Below, piece after piece: positions 35,359-48,163 of a DNA stretch of 64,000 nucleotides. Positions within the stretch are counted from its first letter, which is position 1. Every line of letters begins with the position of its first letter. Below the pieces are notes generated by a model. It worked only from the letters and a program-made list of their open reading frames with translations, did not search any database and had not been told where the DNA came from. The position numbers and the translations under genes were made by a program. Source of the DNA: Alligator mississippiensis (Eukaryota; Chordata; Crocodylia; Alligatoridae); assembly GCF_030867095.1 (NCBI RefSeq), contig NC_081825.1:51202501-51266500 (forward strand). The letters run 5' to 3'.

Positions 35359-38300
35359 TTTACACATTGAAGTTATACTGGTACAGTGACATGGTTTAAA
35401 TTTTCAGGAGGATATACCAGAAAAAAATTCAAAGGTAAGCAAGGCCTGAGTCTTACCAGGGCTTTTCAGTTATCCTGCACAAACTGATTTGAACTAACAT
35501 GATTGAAAAGCTCACGCTTTTAACTGTCAAGACAGGGTATTTGCTATGCCATCAATGACCTAAATCACTCTCTCTTTCTTCATTTTTTATGAGTTAGGAC
35601 CAAGGCCTTGATTGAGAGTTTCATTGGTTTAATGAAAGGTGTGACTTTAAAATTAATTAATTTAGCTGAAATTAATGCTGAATCCAGTGTGGAAATACTT
35701 AATTCCATTCATCTTAATTAATTTCTTCATTTAATTAAGCTACATTCCGATGAACTAGGCTTATATCAGTTAAGGAACATCCACACTAGGCTTTGTAGAA
35801 GGTCCACTAAATTAATTTAATCATTTTAGGGCAGGTGTCTATGCACCAGAGCCCCCTTTAAGCTGGTGGAAGATTGAATTATAGATAATACTGTGGGCAG
35901 CTGGGCTGCTTTGCTTAGAAGTGAGTGGGCTGTGCTGTTCCCATGTAAGAACAACAGAGAGGAGGTGGCAAAGGGTGTAACAGCAAGCTGCAGAGAGACA
36001 CCGTTGTGCAGTATGGACTTGCCTTGTTCCCCTCCCCCCATCTGGCTCTGTGGGTAGGTTTTACATGCATTCATATATAGTCATCAGAGAGAAGAAGACA
36101 CACACTCACAGGCAAACCCACAACAAAACCCACACAGGCAGAGCTGAGAACCCTCTCCAGGAAGCTGACTTATACTAAACCACTCGCATATTTCTTGTTA
36201 CATTACATCTTGCTTTGCTGCCCCTGCCAGCAGATGAACTAAACCCAGTCTCCTGGGCTTTTTTTTTTATCTTTCTTAAGTAAAATACTGAGAACCTGGT
36301 AAGGAAAATTCAACTGAAGAAAAAACTTAGAGCTGACATTTTCTTCTTTATCTCCCACCTGCACTTAGAATGTTCTGCCTTCTATAACATTTATTTTTGA
36401 GAGCCTTGTTCAACTTCCTGTGTCTGGTGAGTCTTTAAGAATTTTTTTCCTAAATGCCATTATATAAATATATAATTTAAATCAAGGTTAGTGTTTGTCA
36501 CTGTCACTGTTGTCTCCTCTAATAAAAATTGATATAAAATGCTATAGGTTTCACAACAAATACTTCATATTATATATTTGTATTTGTGACATTGTATTTT
36601 AAATATAATCTAGTCCTTGGCAGGCTTCTTACTATGCATGTTTTGTTTGCTTTAAAGACTTTTTTACTTCAGCTTAAAATGACCTGTTCTCAAAGAAGGA
36701 ATATGTACTATTAAATGAACCACTAACATAATTTTTTTGATGTAAGAAAAAGAAAGTAAATCAATTAAGCTAAAGACCATGGGTCTGTATCTGACCTGAT
36801 TTACTGTGGTGTAAACCATGAATAACTCCAGTGAAGTCAGTAGAGTTCTACATATGTACGTATGCCATGTAACCCGGCATAATTAAAGGGGAAATATTGT
36901 CCCTTCTGTCCTTGAGAGAAAATAATATTATTTTATTTTTAAAAGTTATATTCTAGCATAAATTTAGATTGTTTTAGTGATATTTGTCAGAAAGGTAGAA
37001 TGCTTGATGTTTTTATAAAGTAAAATTAATATTAAAAAGTTTTTAATTAGCTGTTTTCATCTCCATTCCTACTTTTACCTGTACCCTGGTGCAACTAGGG
37101 GTCTTTCATGCTTGCACTCTTCCCAACCAAAAGGCCTTGGACACAACTCTCCTCTTCCATTTCATATGTACTTCTTCACCTCCTCTCTGCTGTAAAACAG
37201 ACGCATTATTTTCATGACGTGATCTGGTCACATATGTAGCTGGGTGTATATCCACCCAGATACACATTCCAAGGTTGTGTTTTGTGAGGCTAGTCCTTCA
37301 AATGTCAGAACTGTTATTAAAATGGCCTTATTACTTTGCAAATGAAGAATTAGTTCATATAAGAAATGAATGAAGAAAGAGGTTTAAAGAGACTGGATCA
37401 TGGAAGATCATGTAATATTGTCAGCCATGTTCTGGGATCCTCTCAGATCCCCTAAAAACAAATATGATTGTGAGTCTAAGATTTTTCTCTCCTCCTCTTT
37501 CAGCTCTGTTTCCATTAGTGCATGGGGCAGGCGCAAGGTTGTGATATCTGGAAAAGGCCATCTTTAACATAGATTTGTCCTGAGGATGACATTTTTAGAG
37601 GTATGAAAAAAGAGATAAGGTCAGTCCTTAATGGCTTTAGTTTTTCTGTTTCTGGTGATGCTTGTGTGCTGCTGCTGCAGATCAGACAAAACATAGCATC
37701 ACATGGCATTGTATTTTATACTTATAAATAATACCATTTAGAATAACTTATTTTTAAAAAGCAGTTACAAACAACCATAAATATGTAAGTAATTATAAAT
37801 TTTGTTTTAATGGCATTTATAAAGATGGATTCAAATATATATTGTGTGAATGCATCCGGTTTTTAAAGGAGGAGAGATGTGACCCTGACATTAACATCCT
37901 ATTTGGGTATAGGGCACAGCTGAAGTTTTAGGACAGACTTGTGTGTGTTGATTTTGGGTACAGAGAAGCACCTTTGGAAATTTACTTAGAAATTTTACTC
38001 TCACTAGAGTAGATGCACCATGATAGGAAATTTAGTCATCTACGTGTTTATAAATAACTTGTACTTGTTGTCTAAGCCCCTGAGTAAATTAACATTTAAA
38101 ATATAATCAGTGGGCCTGTGTCACTATTAAAATAAGGCCAAAAGCAGTGCCAGAGGAAAACAATATAAAATGGCCTTAATGTAAATGAGAATCTGGCCTC
38201 AAATGTTTAAGTTATTACTGAATAAATTTTGGTTCTCACATATTCGCTGCACTTTTATGGTGACAACAGTGTTACAACACTACTACAAGATTTAGCAGCA

Positions 38301-38472
38301 TCAGAAGAAGCTTTTCACATTTATTTCTGCTACAGTAAGAGCATAAACTAAAACTCTATCCTTAGCCCTCTTTGCAGCCTCCAGCTGTGCAAATTTCTGA
38401 GCTATTAACAAAAAGTATTAGCTGATTTTGCAGTGGACAGCAGAGAGGCAAACTTTCACATGTGTTGAACCA
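35359..38472. other. Intergenic stretch, no gene recognised
   Basis: A+T-rich with no credible ORF. At about 36785-36860 the text CTGACCTGATTTACTG...CAGTGAAGTCAGTAG resembles an old interspersed repeat also seen near 62850-62920 and 63675-63800. AATTAATTTA-rich words at 35640-35830 may be part of another decayed DNA element. Confidence 0.45.
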
Positions 38473-38889
38473 CACTGGGCACGTCTACATGTGCAATGAA
38501 TGTGGATGAATAAACTCCAGTGCAGTTTCTGCAGGAATTTTTTGGTCCTGGGCTTATTCAGCCTGAGGTTACTCTGACCTGGCTCAACCTGCTGCAGAGG
38601 AGCTGACTGGGGCATGAAGGTGCTTCATTGTGGGACTAGCCAGCAGGCAGCCCCCACCCACACTGAAGCACCCTTGTGCTCCAGCCAGGCCCATCAACAT
38701 CTACATGTGTGTTGCAGTAGAGTAAATGACTCCGCTGTAGGCTAGTACTTGTGTTGGGAAGTACGTCTTATGGCAGAGTTAATTATTTTACTCCATCCTA
38801 ATAGCGCCACAGGTGTAGACAGTGTCCTTTACTGTGGAGCTAATTAGTCAGTTCCGCAGCAAGTGTCTCATGTAGATACGCGCACCATA
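38473..38889. mobile_element. Short DNA transposon with GGGCACGTCTACATG ends
   Basis: The left end CACTGGGCACGTCTACATG and the inverted right end TGGTGCGCGTATCTACATGA form terminal repeats. The inside shares words with the element at 44611-45082 in inverted orientation (GGCTAGCC/GCCAGCAGGCAG region and GGGGCATGA.GGTGC), so both belong to one family. No ORF. No certain target duplication. Confidence 0.65.
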
Positions 38890-40399
38890 TAGGGGTTTAA
38901 GGCTCTAAATGTACCCCCAATGCACCATACTCAGAAGCTAACTGGAAACCAATAGAATTAGTAATGTAGCAAACTTCCTATAGTTTGATCTTATAGTAGA
39001 AGTTTTCAAGCAGCCTTTCTGTGTAGTGTGTCATTTGGGACCAATCTGGAGGTCATTAACACCAGGCTCTTAGATAGCCTATCTGTCATCTCAGTCTCCT
39101 CATAATCATCTAGTTGGTTGTAATTTTTCAGAAGGGTAGGCGATAGTTTTTCATTTAAAAAATGGGATATTATTCCTTAAAATTAAATTATGACTTTATT
39201 CCTAAAATTTTGGTACTGCCATTTTTATTAACTATATTGGAATATTATTAAAGACATTATCTAAAAGACAGTTGCAATTTTTATTTTCAATTAAATTAAA
39301 TGTTGTGATAACCATTTCAATATTTTAATTTAAAAATTGCAAAAGAAATGACTAGATCACAAACAATTCCTAGACCATGAAAAATGCTCCTTAGAATGAA
39401 TTTTTTTTAGATTGAAAATAACTTTGACATTTCAAAGTATTTCACAAAAATAGATTCTCATTATTTGACTAGCTCTGTATGGATCTAATGGTCAGTTTCA
39501 AACTTTTTCATGATGAGGCCTCATAACATGCCCCTAATTTACAACATTAAGATAACAATAAAGTAATAAAGAAAGGGTGACCTCATCGCACCAGAGTTGA
39601 AAATGAGTGTTTTAAAATATTGTACCAGCACCTTAGAGATCTGGCTGCACATAACAAAGCAATAATAGCAACAAAATTTGAAGGCCATAATTTGTCCTCA
39701 GCCCTTTTCCCTAAAGCCAAGCACAATTTCCTACTTATTTAGCAAAATTTAGTTGTGCTTAATTTCTAATGCTAATTGACAAACTGAAAACTTTCCTTAT
39801 ACCCCTCCTCCCCCCGCACAATCTTATCTGTGCTGAAAAGATAGCAATTTGGAGCCAAAAAATAGGTTATGCATCTGATGAGTCTGAGCAATGGGAGCTC
39901 TTTGTACAAAACATTTGCATAATGAGGCTTAACTGTCCAAAGTATGGAAGAGCTGATAGACACAGTAGCTTGAATTGTGCTGTTGGTTATATCAGTGCAC
40001 TTTGATTGATTGAAGAACATTTGATCAGACACATCTGTTTATTGGTCCTAAAGAAAAAGTGGCTTGAAAATACGTGTTTGTTACTAATTCTGGGTTTATC
40101 ACAGATTAAGCTACCTTGCCTGGTTTTCCTAATTGTGTTTGGATATTGGAAGACAATTTACGTAGAGTGTATTCAGATATACCCCCACAGCCCCCAGAGA
40201 AGTTACTGGAATTGAAAATTCATACCTTATCAGGATGGAATTGAACTTAAAGGGTTTTTTTTTCCATTCAGGTGGGCAAGTAAAATGTTCAGTTCAAACT
40301 TCAAAACTTAAAAAACCAGGGGGTTTCCCCAAAGGGATGCAATTGATGACATACAAGATGGAAAAGGCCCAACATACATAGGAAGGGAAAGAACACTTT
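38890..40399. other. Intergenic stretch, no gene recognised
   Basis: A+T-rich. A possible decayed hAT-like fragment begins with CAGTTTCAAACTTTTTCATG near 39493, but its right end is not convincing. Confidence 0.45.
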
Positions 40400-40499
40400 T
40401 CCTTCCAGCAGAGGCGAGAATGACCATTTTATTTATTATTTTATTTGTTCATATGGGATACAACAACTGAATGATAGAACAAACTATAAACAACCTGTG

Positions 40500-41098
40500 A
40501 ACAACAGCACTGAGAGATAAGGCTAGCATGACAGTTTTAGATTTGATATTCATTGCAAGGCATCATCTGTAGTCTGGTACAAGTCTTCCATACAACCATT
40601 GAAATGATAAACAGGACATTCCTCCATGATGTGTGCTATAGTTTGGATTTCTCCACCCTCACATTTAGGATCTTTAATAAAATTCCATTTATGTAGTAGG
40701 TAGTTACATCCACCTTGTCCAGTAGGAACCCTGTTCAACGTTGTTCAGCTCCACCTTGGTAAAACAAAGCCGTTAGGTTTAGTTGTAGGGTCCATGATAA
40801 GAAAAGTATTAATGATGTCAATTGTGTTCCATTGCTGCTGGATCCATTTTGCCTTGATGTCAATGTTTTTGTCATTTAGCTCTTTTGCCTCACTCCAAAA
40901 TGGCCTTCTTGATTTACCTCTTGGCTTAGGGGGGCCATTAAGTTCCTTAAAAATTGGTAATGAATTGAATGTAAGCCGTTTTTTCTGTAGTCTTAGGGTA
41001 ATCTGTTTATGTTGAAGATCAGGAGGAGGGATATGAGAGAACAGACAGCCAAGGAACAAGAATGGATCTGCCAGAATGAATATTGTGTAATGTACCAT
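40500..41098 (-). pseudogene. Non-LTR retrotransposon Pol C-terminal fragment (not CR1)
   Basis: Two minus-strand pieces in one frame, separated by a single TGA, read as the C-terminal tail of a reverse-transcriptase protein. The motifs are KSRRPFWSEA, then W....NTFLIMDPTTKPNGF and LPRW, then after the stop LNRVPTGQGGCNYLLHKW and CEGGEIQTIAHIMEECPV. The pattern P(P)RxKSRxPFW...DPTxxPxGFxLPRxxW...LNRxRTGQGxC...CGExQTxxHIxxxCP is familiar from animal non-LTR elements outside CR1; I could not name the clade. The polymerase core is absent, so this is a truncated relic. Confidence 0.7.
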
Positions 41099-43586
41099 AC
41101 ATTATTGTTTTCAGTATGCATATGTTTGCAGCATAGTATATTTATCTAAATAGGCCACATTCACTCAACTAACCTGATTGTAACACCTGCTGATTTCTGT
41201 ATTCCTCGCAGGTGATATGGATCTGATTTTAAAGGCTGCTCTTGTACTTAAAAGTTATAGAAAAGGTTGATTCTCAAAATGCAAATCTGGGAGACCTAGA
41301 GTCCTATTCAGTTAAGGCTATTTTATTGTCCTCCATTTTCATGGTCTTTGAAAGACCACCTTAAATCTTTCATTGTAACAAGAAAGCCAAATGTTATTTT
41401 TGTTTATTTTGATGAAAGTCTGTTTGCGAGGAGTATTGATCATATATAGAGTATATAAGATATTTTTTAACTTTCAGCTTTTTACAGATTTTTAAACTTT
41501 AGTCATTGTATCAAACCAATTACATATTGAATAATCTGTACTTTCTTCCTTTAATTATCTTTTTACTTTTGATTTCCTCAATACGAAGTCAAGTTATACA
41601 ATAAAATAAATGAGGGCTATAAAATATGGAACATTTTATTGTTATACATCCAAAATTCACTTTTAAAATTCACGTTTTAATTGCACATGAATTTCCACTG
41701 AATTTGAAACAATTTAATCTTTCATCAATTCAATCTAACATTGGAATTTTTCATGTACAGCTTCAAAATGTGTCATTCAGGCCCCTCTCTCAAAATGTTT
41801 ACTTTTGTCATGTAAATGCCCATTTCCTGCAAAATGTACTAAGGCTACCTTATAAAACAAGAGCATTTAAAAAATATTCCTGTCTACCCTTTCCGCACAA
41901 AAACACAGTGCTAAAATTTAGCCCAACATTATAACATGCACTTTCCATTCATTAAATGAAAGGCAAATGTAGGCCAGCTATAAGAAACTAAAATGGCTTC
42001 TTGAAAAATTGTACCATGGAAGGTCTCTGTATAAATGATTTGTTTCTGGTAGTGGAAGGAATCTGAAAATCCACTCTTTGATATATTTTTTCCTCTTAAA
42101 ATCTCCCACACGGCCCAAAGCCACCTGCCATTTTACACAATTTATATAAAAGTGACAAGATGTGAAGGTTACATGGCATCCAAGCTGAAGTAAAGTAGAC
42201 ACCCCAGGCCAAATTCCATACTGACTTGTGTAGGGATGGTGTGGGGGACACATTAGTGTTAGCTCTGAACCTCTGTGTATAATTTGTGTCACTTTAAAAC
42301 CAAAAAAGATCAAAAAAGAAAACAAAACAAAGCAAGGTAACCCCTCCCCCCCCCAAGACAACAGCGCAGTCACTTTTATAATAGTAACAGCCTTGATTTC
42401 AAAATAGGATTTGCTCACTTGGGCTTTTACTCAAGTAGAAACCCTTTCACTTCAATCGGATTCCATATGGACAGGGTATTGGGTTTTAGTGCTATCTCTG
42501 CACATTTTTTTGTATTTAATGAAACTGTGCTAAAACAAAAAATACTAGGGAGACTATAAATGGGTGACAGGAGCTTTACCTACATATCCTGTAAATACTC
42601 ATTTACGCTGATTTTACAACTGTGGGTTCTAAAATATGTGAAAGTCAGATTCCTTTTTTTAGGGTAAGGGGCTTTAAAGTTGTGGATACGTTTATATTTT
42701 ATAATTAATTAATTTTGTTTAAAAAAAAAAGGATCCCTAAGGGAATTGCATACATGAGAAAAAGCTTTAGCTGAGTGACCTGTAAGGTACACATTTACAT
42801 TGTCTTTACAGCCACATGATGTAAAGTATTTTTAGGCTGGATTGTGAATTAGACCTTGCAAGTAAGTCACATATAAATTACCTTGTATGCAATGTAAACA
42901 ACAATTAAAAAGTTAAAAAGCTTAAAGCATCAAATGCTGGAAAAATAGTATATTTTATAGTACAGTTTCCACCTGCAATGTGCTTTACAAAATGATTAAC
43001 AAACAAGCTATAGCTATATTTCCACACTAAAGCTATCTCTGACAAATAGTTGTCTTCTGAAGGATGATAACAGTTACTATGGCTTATATTGAACCAAAGA
43101 TTTTCAAAGCTTCCTACTGAACAAACAGGAAAAAAAGCTGTGAGAATTAGGACTTTTGGGACTACAGCATTAAAGATATTCAGTGAGTTCCTTGTTGTCA
43201 TGAAAAAACTTATCAGTCGCTAGCACTCCGAACAAGATTCTACTGCTCGCTCAATTTTGGATTTGCTCTCTGAAAACTTAGAAAAGTAACACACCTGAAG
43301 TAACTGCAAAAATTAAATATGAGAACACTGTCTCTCAAATTTGTGCTAATATTCAACATAATATAGCATTAATATATTTTGCTAAATATTTTACTATGTA
43401 ATGAAATATATTATTTGCTACGCAGAACAGGTACAGATTCAACACATCTTCAGTTTTAACTATGAAAAGATGTGTAATGTGTAAAAATAATAGTGATAAA
43501 GTGTGTATGTGAATGCTTATGTCTGAATGTGTGCCTGTCTTGATCGAAAAGTAGCTGTATTTCAGTAGCAATGCACATATGACTAA
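41099..43586. other. Intergenic stretch, no gene recognised
   Basis: A+T-rich sequence without credible ORFs, RNA genes or clear repeat ends. Confidence 0.5.
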
Positions 43587-43910
43587 GGACCTACCTAAAT
43601 CACGGTGGAAGTGCACTGGGCAGTGGCTCCTTTAATCTTGCTCTTTTCACTGTGCACCCACCCTACTGCTGATTGGTGGAAGGGCCCTGGTGGCCCTGCC
43701 AGTTGAAGCTGACCAGCCAGGAGGCCAAAACTGTAACATATTTAAATCTGTGGTTTTTGCCTTTCAGGTGATCAGCAGCACGTAGCAAGTGGTGTGGCTG
43801 ACAGGGCCCCTCCACTAATCCGCAGTAGGGGTTGGAGGGCTCACGGCAAAAAGAGCAAGATTAAAGAAGCCACTGCATAGCGTACTTCCGGTGCAATTTA
43901 GATAGGTCCC
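43587..43910. mobile_element. Long foldback element (324 bp, arms of about 110 bp)
   Basis: The arms 43587-43697 and 43802-43910 are inverted copies: GGACCTACCTAAATC on the left and GATTTAGATAGGTCC-type on the right, then TTTAATCTTGCTCTTTT and CCCTACTGC.GATT.GTGGA in both arms. A loop of about 105 bp lies between. No ORF. TGCACAT(AT)GA words occur just outside both ends but are not flush on the left, so a target duplication is not proven. Confidence 0.75.
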
Positions 43911-43985
43911 TGCACATGAGTAATGAAGACCATATACCTTAGATGGATATATATGAAGGTTGCTTAATACACATACACACTATGG

Positions 43986-44447
43986 GGCCAGATTCTGCTC
44001 CACCTCTTGGGGGTTTAAATGGACTTAGGTGCCTGAGTGCAGTTCTATTCCACCCCTGGGGCACATCTAAGCAATTTTGGTACCCTGAGTGTAGATGCTG
44101 CTGCGCGTTCTAAAGTGGGTAGAAGGGTCCCAACCATTGGACAGCAGGGGTTCAGAGTGCTTTGGGACACTGCTGGCACCCTCTCAAAATTGACACCCAG
44201 GCCTGGTGTCTGGCATGTCCTGCCTTCATTAGGCTACTGTTTTACTCTATCTGAATCCCTGAAAAACTGTTAAGTCAAACAGTAAATGGGTCTTTTCTGA
44301 TTTTTGTGTCCAACTCTTACGGGGCAGACAGTGTGGTACAGAAGTAGATGTATTATGGATTTACAAGGACTTGAACAGGATGGAGTAGAATTACACTTAA
44401 GTGCCTAAGTTGACCTAGATGCCTACTAGGTGGAATAGAATCTGGCC
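43986..44447. mobile_element. DNA element with GGCCAGATTCT ends (462 bp)
   Basis: The terminal inverted repeats GGCCAGATTCTGCTCCACCT and GGCCAGATTCTATTCCACCT (right end inverted) match at 18 of 20 positions. A second similar block (ACTTAGG, then TTCTA.TCCA) follows about 35 bp further in on both sides. No ORF and no sure target duplication. Confidence 0.7.
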
Positions 44448-44610
44448 TTGTGGATATGTGTATCCATCACTAAAATGCAGTTATAGCTTAGATTCAATTC
44501 AAGAAACAGTTAAGAACACAGAAATAAAGGTGTTAAAGTTGAGGATGAAAAACTAAAGCTGTTTTCAAACAAAGGCTGATAGATCATGTAAGAACAATTT
44601 TAGATAGACC

Positions 44611-45082
44611 CAGGGTACGTCTACATGAGACATTTACTGTGGAGGTGCCTAATTAGTTTTGCTGTAAACATCTTGGCATCTATAGGTGTGGCCTTATTAG
44701 GCTGCAGGAAACTAATAAACTCTGCAGTAGGTTAGCACTTGTAAATACAAGTAATATCCTGCTATGGAGTTTTTTCACAGGAATGCACATGTAGATGCTG
44801 ACCTTGTTGGCTGGGGCATGAGGGTGCCTCAGTGTTGGGGCTGCCTGCTGGCTAGCCCTGCACTGAAGTGCCCTCATGACCTAGGCAGCCCTTCCGCAGC
44901 ACATTGAGCCAGGTTGGAGCAGCCCTGGGTTGACAGGTTGACCCCCTGGGTCTCCTGCCAGCGGAGGCTTCTCTGACCCAGCCCAACATGCTGTGGTCCT
45001 GGGCGCACATGTAAGCACAGTATCCAGAACCACCTCCAAGGTTTATTGCTTCACATTAATATATACATGTAGACACACCCAC
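44611..45082. mobile_element. Short DNA transposon with GGGTACGTCTACATG ends
   Basis: The left end CAGGGTACGTCTACATG and inverted right end GTGGGTGTGTCTACATG form 17-bp terminal repeats. The body is an inverted relative of 38473-38889. The GC-rich centre has no credible ORF. No target duplication was found. Confidence 0.7.
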
Positions 45083-45356
45083 AGTGCATGAAATACATCA
45101 TTCTTTTGAGGCGTGAAGCAGTGGTGCTTTGATTTCTTTTGATTTCCATGGGCATTGGATTGGTTCAGGCCTGTTCAGAGAACTCTGGCAAGGGGTGAAG
45201 TTCACCCAGAGGAATTAGCTAATTAGTCCAAATGCTGTATCACATGAAGAGGGCTACATAGCTTCCAGGTTAGAAGGCAGTGCAGGCAGAATAGTGCACT
45301 GTGTTTCAACATGGCACTCTGGTGTGGCAAGTGTCTGGTGTAGATATGCCCATATT

Positions 45357-45540
45357 AGGGTTGCCAACTCTGACTGAAGCTATTCCGGGAGATTTTTTTT
45401 CCAGCATGACGTAATGTCATTAATCATATTGTTAAACCTGTTCACAATATCAGTCTCCCAGATTATTTTGAATAGTCACCGGGAGATCGAAGCCAATTCC
45501 GGTAGACTCCCAGCTAATTTGGGAAGGTTGGCAACCCTAG
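45357..45540. mobile_element. Short DNA transposon with AGGGTTGCCAAC ends (184 bp)
   Basis: The ends AGGGTTGCCAAC and GTTGGCAACCCTAG are inverted repeats. The flanking 8-mers CCCATATT (45349-45356) and TCCATATT (45541-45548) match at 7 of 8, which fits a hAT-type 8-bp duplication. Inside, CCGGGAGAT recurs near both ends. Only 184 bp and without an ORF. Just to its left the words GTGTCTGGTGTAGATATGCC look like the end of an older element of the GTCTACA group. Confidence 0.75.
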
Positions 45541-45548
45541 TCCATATT

Positions 45549-47876
45549 TCTCATTGACTCGAATAGCTTCAGAGATCTAAAAATCAGCCCATTAGACTGC
45601 TCAGACTTTTTCTTTTTCCTTTTTCATGTTGTTCTAATTAATAGGCACATGTTTAATTTGTGTGTGGCTGCATTAACAACATATTCAAATCCAAATATAA
45701 AAATAAAAGTTTGGGGAAATTTAACATTTCCTTGATTTTATATTTTTATTAATAATTTAGTATTATAGACAAATCAGTCTCTCCTTGAAGTCTATGACAG
45801 ATCTGGACAGATCTTTAGTAATATTATGACCCATTTTTGTCTGTATTTAAATGCATGTTTTTATTACCTACTTAGCCACCAAAGGCCATCAGTAGTAGAA
45901 ATAGCTCAGTGTATATTATATATATACTTAAAAACACATACATAGGGACATGTGCATATTTGTATATACATGAGTATGAGTACCGTTTCTTATTCCATTA
46001 TATGAATAATCTGAACTTCATGCAATATTTTAATTTCTAAATAATATTGGGCTATATTATGCCATCAGTCTAAAGCAAAAACTCTGTTCAAAGTAAAGAA
46101 GCTTTATGCTTCAACATTGATAGGACAACATAATTTACTAATAACAACATACACAAAATGTCTGACTATTTGTCACTTATTTTCAATTTCAAACATTTAA
46201 CCTTCTGAAGAAAAAAATTTGGGGGTTAAAATTTTCATGGGTTTTTAGACTCTGCTCATGTCGGCCCCAAAATTGATATTTTACAATATTTAAACACAAA
46301 AGTTTGGCCATTTTGAACTGCAGATTTAATAAATAAATGTCTGTTTTTAAAGAACAGTAAAAAGTAAGATAAGTCTTAACTTGCATTTTCTGATTCAGAA
46401 AATTGAAAACAAATACTTTTTTTTTCCTTCAGGGTTGTTATGATCAGAACCTTTCATTTTATCTTGTTGTTAAAAAAAGTTGGTTTTGAGGCAAAAATGG
46501 TAAAAAATGTTTAACATGTATGAATTGTTATCCTAACATTACTGTAATGTAGGAGACTTCCCCCTTCCTTTTTATTTGAATGCATAAAAACTATATAAAG
46601 AGTGCCTTTTGGACAAGTTCTTAAAAATACAGTTAATCATAAAAAGAGTCTGGCAATTACCCCCTAAAACTATTACCTCAATAGTACCTAAATATAAAAG
46701 ATATTTAACCCTGCAGGTGCTACCTGACCTTCTAACTGCTCCCCCAGCTGTAAACTCAATCCACAGCTGTTAGGCTCAAAGCCTCGGGGCCAATATTATT
46801 GGCCAAAAGGGCCAATTTTATTCTTGCCTTATCTTTCAGTTGCTTTTTCTCAACCATTCAGCATCAGCTCTGTGGTGTCAGGTCTGGGACTCCACTAGTT
46901 AGCTTTTAGTCACAAATCAATCTCCCCAGACACTGAGCACTGTAGTCCACGTTTTAGATTATATTAGCCGAAATGAAGATGCTGTATAAAGTTATTGGCT
47001 ACTCAACAAACTGAAGGCTTTTCCACCCACCTGTCTTCCCTAGCCCTCTTAAGAACCCTATATTTACAGAAAACAAAAGGGGCAACATTTAATTATTACA
47101 ATTTGAAAGTATAATGATTATAAAGAATGCAGAAAAGAGGATGTCATGGATAAAGGCCTACCGACCATACTGTAAGGTACCCTCCTCCCAGTTTGTGATG
47201 AAGGGGAGCTCCATGCCTGGTAAAAGGCAGTGCATGTATCTGAGTATTATACAGCAAATTTAAATCTTTTAAAGATTTGGAACCTCTGATGGGAGTGAGG
47301 TTCCACTTTTCAATATCACGTCCATGCAACATTAAATCTCATGATATAACTGACTTGGATACTATGGATCTTATATAACTGACTGAATAAAAGACCTTGC
47401 TTCTCATAACTTGAATACTGATAGTTACAAGAATTACAATCAGATGCAGTTGCAGTAGGGGTAGGCCAATGATGAAACTAGAATGTACCTTACTTTAATA
47501 TTCAGTAAAGTTTTACATATGTAAAAGGTGGAGTGCCTTGCTTACACTCTTCTATCACATATTACCTAACTCCTTTTAATTCTTACTCTAGAAAAAGCCT
47601 GAATCTATATCAAATGTAGGATTAGAATGTAGCTGGTTCAGATAATGGGATCCTGTCTCTTTTCTCTGGATATCTGACCACAACAGACCATACACTAGGC
47701 CTTAAAGAAGCCTTTATTCTTAGTGCTAAAATTGAAAAATATAGTCTCATTTAGTTCTGCAGTTCATACCTACATAATTCCTGATCTTCATGTTCCTGAG
47801 TCAATTAACTGCTGGAATTGTCGGCCACAAACAATACACATTCTTTTGGCTAAATATTTAATTGGGCCCTTATTCT
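45549..47876. other. Intergenic stretch, no gene recognised
   Basis: A+T-rich sequence with no credible ORF or repeat boundary. Confidence 0.5.
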
Positions 47877-47884
47877 GTAATGAG

Positions 47885-48163
47885 CAGGGCTGGATTACCC
47901 CTTTAGTGGGCCCTAGGCAAACAAACTCCTGGGCCTTGGGCTGCTCGAAACGCCCCTCCCCACCTTGGCGCCACTGCCCGCAGGCAGTGGGTCTCAAAGT
48001 TGTGGCTAGGAAGCAGCTGCTGCAGCAGTGAAGCCGCTGGAGGGGAAGGGAAGGAGGTGGACAGGGCCATTTGTACCACCGCTGCGGAGAGAAGCACTCA
48101 GGCCCCCCACAGCTCAGGACCCTAGGTATGTAACTAGTTTGCCTATGCATTAATCCAGGCCTG
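47885..48163. mobile_element. hAT-like non-autonomous DNA transposon with exact 8-bp target duplication
   Basis: The left end CAGGGCTGGATTACCC and inverted right end CAGGCCTGGATTAATG are hAT-type termini. The 8-mer GTAATGAG flanks both sides exactly (47877-47884 and 48164-48171). The 279-bp body is GC-rich; the overlapping ORFs are artefacts. Confidence 0.92.

Noticed and set aside
39491..39610. Possible hAT-like fragment starting CAGTTTCAAACTTTTTC
   Set aside because: The right end pairs poorly and no 8-bp duplication flanks it.
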